From Patescibacteria group bacterium (GTDB taxonomy: Bacteria; Patescibacteriota; Microgenomatia; UBA8517), in the NCBI GenBank assembly GCA_025057695.1, contig JANWVB010000058.1, forward strand, positions 1 through 6,519: DNA of 6,519 nt, in the 5' to 3' direction. Within the stretch, counting starts at the first letter, position 1; each line of letters opens with the position of its first letter. Below, in pieces: positions 1-6,519 of this stretch. The notes below the pieces were generated by a model. The model made no database searches. It was not told where the DNA came from and saw nothing but the letters and a program-made list of their open reading frames with translations. A program made the translations under genes and the position numbers.

Positions 1-257
1 GTGTAACTCAAGCTCAAGCAAACCAATGGACACCAGACACTAGAGTGTATCACGCTTATGCCTCAAATGCAGATTTAGACAAATTCATTCTTGGTCTATG
101 GGAATATTACAAACGCAAAGGAGAGAGATCGGGAAAGGATAGCGAAACCCTCTTTCGAGAATGGCTGGACTATGTAGTAAATCAACTAGATGCACTTTTA
201 CCAGAAGAGAAATTAACACTTACGGAAGCTTTTGCCAGGAGCAAAGCTGAAAAATAA
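1..257 (+). CDS. C-terminal part of an unrecognised protein, cut by the left edge
   Basis: The reading frame is open from the left edge (first complete codon at base 3) to a TAA at 255-257, giving at least 84 residues. A GTG at 45-47 could be a start, but no ribosome binding site precedes it and the same frame continues upstream without a stop. I therefore read this as the end of a longer gene. The visible part is hydrophilic and probably helical, with aromatic patches (LWEYYKRK, FREWLDYVV) and a charged, alanine-rich tail ending in FARSKAEK. It shows no membrane segment, cysteine cluster or catalytic motif that I recognise. It lies on the same strand as the downstream DUF262-type gene, but 317 bases and a separate promoter lie between them, so an operon is unlikely. 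The family is unknown to me. That the frame is coding is likely from its composition but not proven. Confidence 0.6.
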   Translation, partial: VTQAQANQWTPDTRVYHAYASNADLDKFILGLWEYYKRKGERSGKDSETLFREWLDYVVNQLDALLPEEKLTLTEAFARSKAEK

Positions 258-261
258 AAAT

Positions 262-286
262 CCTAAATGCTCGCCTTAGGCAAGCA
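262..286. other. Small hairpin after the first gene
   Basis: Bases 268-286 fold as TGCT, a C/A mismatch, GCC, loop TTA, GGC and AGCA. An alternative 5-bp stem pairs CCTAA (262-266) with TTAGG (276-280). It begins a few bases after the TAA of the first gene, where a terminator would be expected. However, the plus strand downstream is AAAATCGCGC with no T tract, so it does not meet the usual intrinsic-terminator pattern. It may be a weak terminator or an mRNA 3' end structure. Confidence 0.3.
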
Positions 287-432
287 AAAATCGCGCGCAC
301 ACAAAAATAAAAAATATGAGCAAGTTCGAAGTCCGAACGAAAATGGCGTGGTGAGTGAACGGACGCACTTGCGGCGCATACCTCTGTTTGAAATAAGTTT
401 GAGTTCTTTTAAATTTAAAAATGTTCACAACC

Positions 433-460
433 TTACTTCCCAAAAATTACTTCCCAAAAA
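433..460. repeat. Perfect 14-bp tandem duplication
   Basis: TTACTTCCCAAAAA occurs at 433-446 and again, immediately adjacent and identical, at 447-460. An A-rich tract follows. This looks like a replication-slippage duplication in noncoding DNA; no function is evident. Confidence 0.9.
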
Positions 461-532
461 AAATAAAAAACGCTATTCAAATAAGTACCTCAAAGACAAA
501 CTCAATACTTAACAAAAAAATCTCTGGCAAGT

Positions 533-561
533 TTCAAACGCTAAACACTTTGGTATATAAT
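533..561 (+). promoter_or_regulatory. Sigma70-type promoter of the DUF262-DUF1524 gene
   Basis: A perfect -10 hexamer TATAAT lies at 556-561. A -35-like TTCAAA (4 of 6 matches to TTGACA) lies at 533-538, giving a 17-bp spacer. Transcription would start near 567-569, only about 6-8 bases before the ATG at 575, so the message would be almost leaderless. This fits the absence of any Shine-Dalgarno sequence in front of that ATG. Confidence 0.6.
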
Positions 562-574
562 CACTGATGTAAAA

Positions 575-1093
575 ATGACAGATAGATTGTTCAAAGAAGT
601 GCGCTACGATTTGGGAGCTTTGATTAATTACATACAAATGGGCGAGATAGGTCTGCCGGACATTCAGCGACCTTTTGTTTGGAAAAACACGAAAGTTAGA
701 GATTTGTTTGATAGCATGTATCGCGGCTATCCAGTTGGATATTTGCTATTTTGGCAAAATGCTTCTGTGGAAGAAGCAAAGCAAATTGGAACAGACACAA
801 AGCAAAAACCACCAAGATTGCTTATTGTGGACGGGCAACAAAGACTCACTTCGCTTTTTGCCGTTATAAAAGGTATAGAAATAGTTAGGGAAAATTATCA
901 AAAAGAAAAGATAGAAATATCCTTTAACCCAATCACGGAACGCTTTGAGGTATCAGACGCCGCCATAAAAAAAGACAGATCTTATATTCCTGATATATCA
1001 AGAGTCTGGGACAAATCTACTGACATTTTTGAGCTTGTCGACACTTATATTCAAAAAACCAAGAGGTTGCAAGCCTTGCGCCAGACGAGATAA
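575..1093 (+). CDS. DUF262 protein, N-terminal fragment before the frameshift
   Basis: This frame gives 172 residues from the ATG at 575 to a TAA at 1091-1093. It carries the N-terminal signatures of DUF262: IQRPFVW at residues 30-36, a YRGYPVGYLLFW stretch at 49-60 and the ParB-like nucleotide-binding motif DGQQRLTSL at 86-94. In GmrS, SspE and relatives this domain binds or hydrolyses NTPs and controls the nuclease half. The start is well supported because the family's N-terminal region begins directly after it and a good promoter sits just upstream, although no Shine-Dalgarno is present. The last 11 or so residues (from about 162) are out-of-frame sequence: the true continuation is in the frame one base back, where NQEVASLAPDEIKK follows. 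On its own the fragment lacks the nuclease domain and the second half of DUF262, so it is unlikely to be active. Confidence 0.8.
   Translation: MTDRLFKEVRYDLGALINYIQMGEIGLPDIQRPFVWKNTKVRDLFDSMYRGYPVGYLLFWQNASVEEAKQIGTDTKQKPPRLLIVDGQQRLTSLFAVIKGIEIVRENYQKEKIEISFNPITERFEVSDAAIKKDRSYIPDISRVWDKSTDIFELVDTYIQKTKRLQALRQTR
1049..1093 (+). other. Frameshift site inside the DUF262 gene
   Basis: The upstream frame ends at the TAA at 1091-1093, and the downstream frame opens after a TGA at 1030-1032, so the switch must lie between 1033 and 1090. The likeliest point is the run of six A at 1053-1058. Adding one A, or slipping back one base on the AAA codon at 1055-1057, joins ...DTYIQK to NQEVASLAPDE. The heptamer A AAA AAC is present at 1053-1059 but is not phased as a canonical -1 slippery site for the incoming frame. 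A one-base deletion (seven A to six) or a homopolymer undercall is therefore simpler. Confidence 0.75.
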
Positions 1094-1257
1094 AAAAGAT
1101 AAGGCAGTCAATCACAAAATTATCTAACCTGCTTAATTTCCCCTTCACCGCATTAGAATTATCCCCCTCAATCACAGAGGAACAAGTCGCAGAGATATTC
1201 GTTCGCATAAACAGTCAAGGGAAGTCTCTTAATCAATCAGACTTTATTCTCACTCTC

Positions 1258-2829
1258 ATGTCTGTGTATTGGGATGATGGCAGAATTATGTTAGAGAATT
1301 TCTGTCGCATGGCAAAAACTCCCACAAACGACAAGCCTTCGCCTTATAATTTAATTTCCCAACCAGAACCGGATCAATTACTAAGAGTAAGCGTGGGTTT
1401 GGGTTTCAGAAGAGCCAGATTGCACTATGTGTACTCAATCCTAAGAGGCAAAGATTTGGAAACGGGAGAATTTAGCGAGGAAAGAAGAATTGAACAATTT
1501 GAAATTCTCAAAAAATCTCAATCTCGGGTGTTAAATCTCACTTATTGGCACGATTTCCTCAAAGCTATCGCACTAGCTGGTTATCGAAATAAAGATTATA
1601 TAAGCTCTCAGACTAACTTAATGTTTGCTTATACACTTTATCTTATTGGCAGAACAGAATATCAGACAAACGAATTTAGATTGCGGCAGGTAATTGCACG
1701 TTGGTTTTTCATGTCCAGCCTGACAGGAAGGTTTACAGGATCTCCAGAAAGCGCAATGGAGTCTGATTTGGCAAGATTAAGAAATATAAAAGGCGCGGAT
1801 GAATTTATTGACGAACTAGATCGTGTTTGTGAAGAAGTTTTTACAGATGATTACTGGTTTATAAATTTGCCTAATAATCTGGCAAATTCTTCTCCGCGCA
1901 GTCCGTCTCTTTTTGCATCTTATGCTTCATTGGTGGTATTAGACGCAAATGCGCTATTTTCCAAACAAAAGGTCGCGGATTTAATAGACGCTTCAATCAA
2001 ATCTAATCGATCAGCTCTTGAAAGGCACCACTTGTTCCCAAAAGCTTACTTAAAAAGTAAAGGCATAACAGATTTAAGAGATACTAACCAAATAGCCAAT
2101 TATGCGATTTTGGAGTGGAATGACAACGCAAAAATTTCTGCCAAAAGCCCTAAAGACTATGTCAAAAAAATGGTGTCTCGTTTCCAGCCGCATGAAATAA
2201 AAGATATGTATTACTGGCATGGTCTTCCCGATAATTGGGAAGAGATGGATTACCAAGAATTTCTGATTAGAAGAAGAGAACGAATATCAAAAATTATCAA
2301 AGACGCGTATTACAAACTCAAGCTAAATCTAAAACCAAAAAATGAGGATAGACAATTGTCAATAGTTAACATTATTATGCAAGGCGAAACAGGAAACGTG
2401 GAATTCAAATCCACATTAAGAACTAACCTTCACACCGGCCAACCGGATACAAAAATAGAATTAAGCGTTCTCAAAACAATCGCAGGATTTCTAAACTGCA
2501 AAGGGGGCACGCTTTTTGTAGGAGTATCTGATGACAAAGAAGCGTTAGGGCTAATTTCAGACGGTTTTGAAAACGAAGATAAACTGCATTTGCACTTAGT
2601 AAATTTGCTAAACGACAGAATAGGTCCTAATTGGCCAATATATATTCATCCAAGATTTGAAGATTACGAAGGCAAACGAATACTTGTCATAGATTGTCTG
2701 CCATCGCAAACGCCTATATATGTCAAAGATGGTCAAAATCAGCGTTTTTATGTTCGTGCTGGCAATTCAACTTCCGAATTGCAGGGTTATGAAGCGCAAG
2801 AATATATCAAATTAAGGTTTAGAAGCTAG
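1258..2829 (+). CDS. DUF262 C-terminal part, DUF1524 HNH domain and AlbA_2 domain, after the frameshift
   Basis: This frame is open from 1033. The first possible start is the ATG at 1258, which lies inside a conserved DUF262 motif and has no Shine-Dalgarno, so it is not a natural gene start. It yields 523 residues, numbered here on the joined 751-residue protein. DUF1524 shows LERHHLFPKAYL with H485 and H486, then N505, N509 and N518 in a typical His-Asn-Asn arrangement ending in SPKDYV (525-530); this is the HNH-type DNA nuclease. From about 600 an AlbA_2 domain follows: GETGNVEFKS (604-613), LNCKGGTLFVGVSDD (640-654) and a closing FYVRAGNSTSEL stretch. E605, E610 and D653 recall the acidic nuclease triad of mammalian Schlafen proteins, where two Glu are also five residues apart. 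That link is inference; many prokaryotic AlbA_2 domains are only described as putative nucleic-acid binding. It ends at TAG 2827-2829, convergent with atpC. Confidence 0.8.
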   Translation: MSVYWDDGRIMLENFCRMAKTPTNDKPSPYNLISQPEPDQLLRVSVGLGFRRARLHYVYSILRGKDLETGEFSEERRIEQFEILKKSQSRVLNLTYWHDFLKAIALAGYRNKDYISSQTNLMFAYTLYLIGRTEYQTNEFRLRQVIARWFFMSSLTGRFTGSPESAMESDLARLRNIKGADEFIDELDRVCEEVFTDDYWFINLPNNLANSSPRSPSLFASYASLVVLDANALFSKQKVADLIDASIKSNRSALERHHLFPKAYLKSKGITDLRDTNQIANYAILEWNDNAKISAKSPKDYVKKMVSRFQPHEIKDMYYWHGLPDNWEEMDYQEFLIRRRERISKIIKDAYYKLKLNLKPKNEDRQLSIVNIIMQGETGNVEFKSTLRTNLHTGQPDTKIELSVLKTIAGFLNCKGGTLFVGVSDDKEALGLISDGFENEDKLHLHLVNLLNDRIGPNWPIYIHPRFEDYEGKRILVIDCLPSQTPIYVKDGQNQRFYVRAGNSTSELQGYEAQEYIKLRFRS

Positions 2830-3037
2830 ACAGTCTTGGGTCAGAAACCTAAAGTTATAATTCATTAGTCAGTTACAATGCTTTACATATTTACACTGCT
2901 AATCAAACATTCACCAAGTACGCTTTTCCCGACTAATAATTGAAATTAAAAAGACATCCTAATTTCAATTAGGATAACAAGCTAAACTATAAATACCAAG
3001 CATTTGTATCAGGATTATTTTTGTAAAAATCTTTTTT
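2830..3037. other. Convergent intergenic region
   Basis: This 208-base AT-rich spacer separates the 3' ends of the plus-strand DUF262 gene and the minus-strand atp operon. No open frame of note is present. Its content is two mutually exclusive hairpins around 2937-2975, an A/T hairpin at 3013-3031 and a distant 7-bp inverted repeat (ATTAGTC at 2864-2870, GACTAAT at 2931-2937). Both transcripts must end here or read through into each other. Confidence 0.6.
2948..2975 (-). terminator. Candidate intrinsic terminator of the atp operon
   Basis: ATCCTAATT (2956-2964) and AATTAGGAT (2967-2975) are perfect inverse complements separated by TC, giving up to 9 bp (8 bp with a practical 4-base loop). 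Read on the minus strand, the stem is followed by GTC and then five T (2952-2948). The position, about 60 bases past the atpC stop, fits the end of the operon. The stem is AT-rich and the T tract short, so it would be a weak terminator. Confidence 0.45.

Positions 3038-3039
<2 letters not shown>
3013..3039 (+). terminator. Weak candidate terminator of the DUF262 gene
   Basis: ATTTTT (3017-3022) and AAAAAT (3025-3030) form an all A/T hairpin. It can be extended to a G3013-C3031 closing pair with a bulged A. Eight T follow at 3032-3039 on the plus strand, running into the atpC stop codon. The T tract suits an intrinsic terminator, but the stem has almost no G+C and could be a by-product of AT-rich composition. 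Confidence 0.3.
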
Positions 3040-4709
<1,670 letters not shown>

Positions 4710-4716
4710 TTAATTT

Positions 4717-4739
4717 TTTTTAGCGTCTAAAGCTAAAAA
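4717..4739 (-). other. Hairpin in the atpG-atpD gap upstream of the atpD start
   Basis: On the minus strand, TTTTTAGC and GCTAAAAA (plus-strand 4739-4732 and 4724-4717) pair perfectly over 8 bp around a 7-base loop TTTAGAC. A run of A and T then leads to the atpD ATG 10 bases later. The downstream tract is A-rich rather than T-rich, so this is not a terminator in the operon direction. It could mark an mRNA processing site or leave the unstructured A-rich start region accessible to ribosomes without a Shine-Dalgarno. Confidence 0.5.
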
Positions 4740-4752
4740 TAGCTAAACATTG

Positions 4753-5595
4753 CTATTCTTCGCCTGAGCCTGCCATATCTAAAAGTTCTCTTGTGATAGC
4801 TTCCTGTCGCGCGCGATTGGCAAAAAGTGTCAAATCGTCGGCAAGTTTTTTGGCATTGTCTGTTGCCGACTGCATAGCAACCATTCTGGCGGAATGTTCA
4901 GAAGCTTTTGCATCCAACAAAGCCTGCAAAACATTTGCTTGCAAACATTCTTTTGCCAAATAATCTAAAACTTTTTCTTTGCTTGGCTCTAAAATCGGCT
5001 CTTCAGAAAAAGAAAGATCAGATTTTGACTCAAAAGGCAACAATTGTTCCAAAACAGGCGCTTGCTTGAGAGTGGATATGAACTGATTATACGCTAAATA
5101 AATTTTTGAATAAGAGCCATTCAAAAATAATTCCGAAAATTGCTTGGCAATTAATTCCGCCGTTACTTTGTTAGGTTCCTCTGGAACAAAAACCGTTTTA
5201 AGATTATTTACATTTAATTTTGAAAGATAGGAAATTCCTTTTTTGCCTGATGCGAAAAAAGCGGTATTTTTCGTATTTATTCTTGGGTCATTTGCAAGAG
5301 ACTTAAACAAACTGGTATTTAGGCTTCCACAAAGGCCTCTGTCCGTAGAAATCAAAAAGACACAAACAGCTTTTGAAGAATTAGACTCAAAAAAGGGATG
5401 AGAAAGTTTTTTACCATAGCTTCCTAAAAGTTTTGTCAATGTTTCAGTAAGAAGATTTTTATAAGCACGTCCAGACATGGCGCTTAACTGAGCTTTTCGC
5501 ATTTTAGACGCGGCTATCATTGACATTGTCCGAGTAATTTTTGCCGTGTTTTTTACTGACTTTATTCGCAATCGCAATTGTTTTAAATTTGCCAT
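4753..5595 (-). CDS. atpG: F1F0-ATP synthase subunit gamma
   Basis: This 280-residue protein is the gamma subunit, the central rotor shaft that turns inside the alpha3-beta3 head. Both coiled-coil ends are well conserved. The N-terminal helix reads LRLRIKSVKNTAKITRTM with IAASKMRKAQ (residues 7-36), and the C-terminal helix reads EHSARMVAMQSATDNA (233-248) followed by RARQEAITRELLDM (261-274). The central Rossmann-like domain has STDRGLCGSLN at 83-93. The ATG at 5595-5593 matches the family's usual N-terminus. Upstream there is only a poor purine stretch (AAAAAGA) as ribosome binding site. It lies 22 bases after atpA and 46 bases before atpD, in the standard A-G-D-C order. It shows no sign of damage. 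Confidence 0.97.
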   Translation of the reverse strand: MANLKQLRLRIKSVKNTAKITRTMSMIAASKMRKAQLSAMSGRAYKNLLTETLTKLLGSYGKKLSHPFFESNSSKAVCVFLISTDRGLCGSLNTSLFKSLANDPRINTKNTAFFASGKKGISYLSKLNVNNLKTVFVPEEPNKVTAELIAKQFSELFLNGSYSKIYLAYNQFISTLKQAPVLEQLLPFESKSDLSFSEEPILEPSKEKVLDYLAKECLQANVLQALLDAKASEHSARMVAMQSATDNAKKLADDLTLFANRARQEAITRELLDMAGSGEE

Positions 5596-5617
5596 ATATT
5601 TTTATCTTTTTAATCAA

Positions 5618-6519
5618 CTATTTAAAACTTGCCGCGCTTAGAAATTTTTCAGTTACCTTGGTAAGCGCTTCCAAAGTCTTATCGTCAAGATTCTTCTCTT
5701 TTTCTATTGTATCCATAATTCTTTTATTCTCTTTCCTGTTCAAATAAGCCAAGTATTGTTGCATGGCGCTTGGGACATCAATTATCGGAACATTATCCAT
5801 GTAGCCATTTGTTACAGCCCAAATACTTGTCACTTGTTCAGATAAAGAAAAAGGAGAATTTATAGGCTGATTAAGTATAGACATAATTCTTTTCCCTCGA
5901 TCTATTCTTTCTTTGGTTTCAGCTCCCAAATCAGAGGAAAATTGCGCGAAAGCCGCCAATTCTCTAAACTGAGCCAAATCAAGCCTTAATTTACCCGCGA
6001 CTTTCTTCATGGCTTTTGTTTGTGCCGCTCCACCAACCCGCGAAACCGACAAGCCCACATTTATAGCAGGCCTTACACCGGAGTAAAATAAATCAGGATC
6101 CAAATAAATTTGTCCATCTGTGATTGAAATGACATTTGTAGGAATATAGGCAGATACATCGGAAGCTTGAGTTTCAATAATAGGGAATGCTGTTAAACTG
6201 CCACCTCCAAGTTTATCTGAAAGTTGTGCCGCCCTTTCTAGCAAACGAGAGTGTAAATAAAACACATCGCCCGGATAAGCTTCGCGACCGGATGGACGTC
6301 TTAACAAAAGCGACATTTGACGATATGCCCAAGCATGTTTGCTTAAATCATCATACACCACTAAAGCGTCTTTTCCATTGTCCATAAAATACTCGCCGAT
6401 GGCGCATCCGGCGTATGGAGCAATGTATTGCAGGGGAGCAGGATCTGCGGCTGATGCGGAAACTATTATGGTATGATCAAGAGCTCCTTTTTGGCGCAAC
6501 ATCTCAACCAGTTTTGCCA
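5618..6519 (-). CDS. atpA: F1F0-ATP synthase subunit alpha, C-terminal part
   Basis: About 300 C-terminal residues of the non-catalytic alpha subunit are present. The frame runs off the right edge: codons before the internal Met at 6502-6500 read AKLVE and continue the family alignment, so that Met is not the start. Visible signatures are [17 protein letters not shown], the Walker B-type strand [32 protein letters not shown] and [20 protein letters not shown] carries the arginine finger (codon at plus-strand 6040-6038) that reaches into the beta catalytic site. The P-loop is outside the window. The C-terminal helical domain ends in FLSAASFK and TAG at 5620-5618. It is the first visible gene of the operon on this strand; the usual upstream genes (delta and the F0 subunits) would lie to the right, along with any promoter. 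Confidence 0.97.
   Translation of the reverse strand, partial: AKLVEMLRQKGALDHTIIVSASAADPAPLQYIAPYAGCAIGEYFMDNGKDALVVYDDLSKHAWAYRQMSLLLRRPSGREAYPGDVFYLHSRLLERAAQLSDKLGGGSLTAFPIIETQASDVSAYIPTNVISITDGQIYLDPDLFYSGVRPAINVGLSVSRVGGAAQTKAMKKVAGKLRLDLAQFRELAAFAQFSSDLGAETKERIDRGKRIMSILNQPINSPFSLSEQVTSIWAVTNGYMDNVPIIDVPSAMQQYLAYLNRKENKRIMDTIEKEKNLDDKTLEALTKVTEKFLSAASFK

Larger units (their letters stand above)
258..574. other. Gene-poor spacer with a G+C-richer patch
   Basis: No convincing gene is present. An open frame at 267-509 has no ribosome binding site, a Lys/Asn/Arg-rich composition and no recognisable motif, so I treat it as chance. Bases about 320-385 are visibly richer in G+C than the flanks and contain short inverted repeats: GTTCG (324-328) with CGAAC (334-338), and as an alternative GTCCG (331-335) with CGGAC (360-364). 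Bases 433-460 hold a tandem duplication. The last 45 bases carry the promoter for the next gene. The patch could be a decayed remnant of a transferred or structured element, but I cannot assign it. Confidence 0.5.
575..2829 (+). pseudogene. Frame-disrupted gene for a DUF262-DUF1524-AlbA_2 protein (GmrSD/SspE-like restriction factor)
   Basis: Two adjacent frames together encode one continuous protein. The first supplies the N-terminal half of DUF262. The second continues it from about base 1057, before any start codon, through the conserved stretch VRINSQGKSLNQSDF (from 1201). Restoring one base in the A run at 1053-1058 gives about 751 residues. Domain order is DUF262 (ParB-like NTPase, roughly 1-240), a helical linker region, DUF1524 (HNH nuclease, roughly 440-540) and AlbA_2 (roughly 600-735). 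GmrSD and SspE combine DUF262 and DUF1524 and attack modified phage DNA, using nucleotide binding to control an HNH nuclease. A similar role is inferred here. The C-terminal AlbA_2 is an addition to that core. The gene has its own promoter and no partner genes in view. It may be a true pseudogene, a recoded gene or an assembly artefact; the lack of other lesions favours a recent event or an error. Confidence 0.75.

Noticed and set aside
320..385. A tRNA or tRNA remnant suggested by TTCGAAG near 325 on the plus strand and a CACCACGCCA-like end on the minus strand
   Set aside because: The TTCGA stretch is not flanked by a 5-bp T stem. On the minus strand the would-be T loop lacks the TTCGA pattern and no matching acceptor 5' strand or anticodon arm can be drawn.
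267..512. An 81-residue open frame after the first gene
   Set aside because: It has no ribosome binding site, biased Lys/Asn/Ser content typical of AT-rich chance frames, no recognisable motif, and spans the tandem duplication and the inverted-repeat patch.
1053..1059. A canonical -1 programmed frameshift heptamer (A AAA AAC)
   Set aside because: The heptamer exists, but its codon phase belongs to the downstream frame, not the incoming one, and I see no clear stimulatory stem just after it. Simple slippage or a one-base deletion explains the data as well.
1258..1260. ATG at 1258 as the true start of an independent gene
   Set aside because: Conserved DUF262 sequence (VRINSQGKSLNQSDF) precedes it in the same frame, it lies within that domain, and it has no Shine-Dalgarno or promoter.
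6500..6502. ATG as the start of a short atpA
   Set aside because: The frame continues upstream to the window edge with residues that match the alpha family, so the codon is an internal methionine.

Overview
The window is AT-rich bacterial DNA. It holds the 3' half of an F1F0-ATP synthase operon on the minus strand (atpA-atpG-atpD-atpC), convergent with an accessory, defence-type gene on the plus strand. The ATP synthase protein style, the very short epsilon subunit, compact gene packing and mostly weak Shine-Dalgarno signals suggest a Candidate Phyla Radiation (Patescibacteria) genome. This is a judgement from sequence style, not a phylogenetic result.

Layout. Bases 1-257 carry the 3' end of an unrecognised gene whose frame is open to the left edge. 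Bases 258-574 have no convincing gene: a small hairpin, a locally G+C-richer patch with short inverted repeats, a perfect 14-bp tandem duplication, and a sigma70-type promoter (533-561) just ahead of the next start codon. Bases 575-2829 encode one DUF262-DUF1524 (GmrSD/SspE-like) protein, broken by a 1-nt frameshift near 1053-1058, with a Schlafen-type AlbA_2 domain fused at its C-terminus. Repairing the frame gives about 751 residues. Bases 2830-3037 are the convergent intergenic region with terminator-like hairpins. Bases 3038-6519 (minus strand) are atpC, atpD, atpG and the C-terminal part of atpA.

How the genes work together. The atp genes encode the F1 head: alpha and beta form the catalytic hexamer, gamma the rotor shaft, epsilon the foot of the rotor. 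They are tightly packed in the standard order. atpC overlaps atpD by 11 bp and is the only one of the four with a strong visible Shine-Dalgarno. Its epsilon subunit is only 90 residues, so it has the beta-sandwich but not the C-terminal helical hairpin that inhibits ATP hydrolysis in many bacteria.

The most unusual item is the defence-like gene. It combines a ParB-like NTPase domain, an HNH-type nuclease domain and an AlbA_2 domain with a Schlafen-like acidic E-x4-E motif. No methyltransferase or other restriction partner is visible, which fits a stand-alone, modification-dependent (type IV-like) system. Whether the frameshift is biological, programmed or an assembly error cannot be settled from this sequence.
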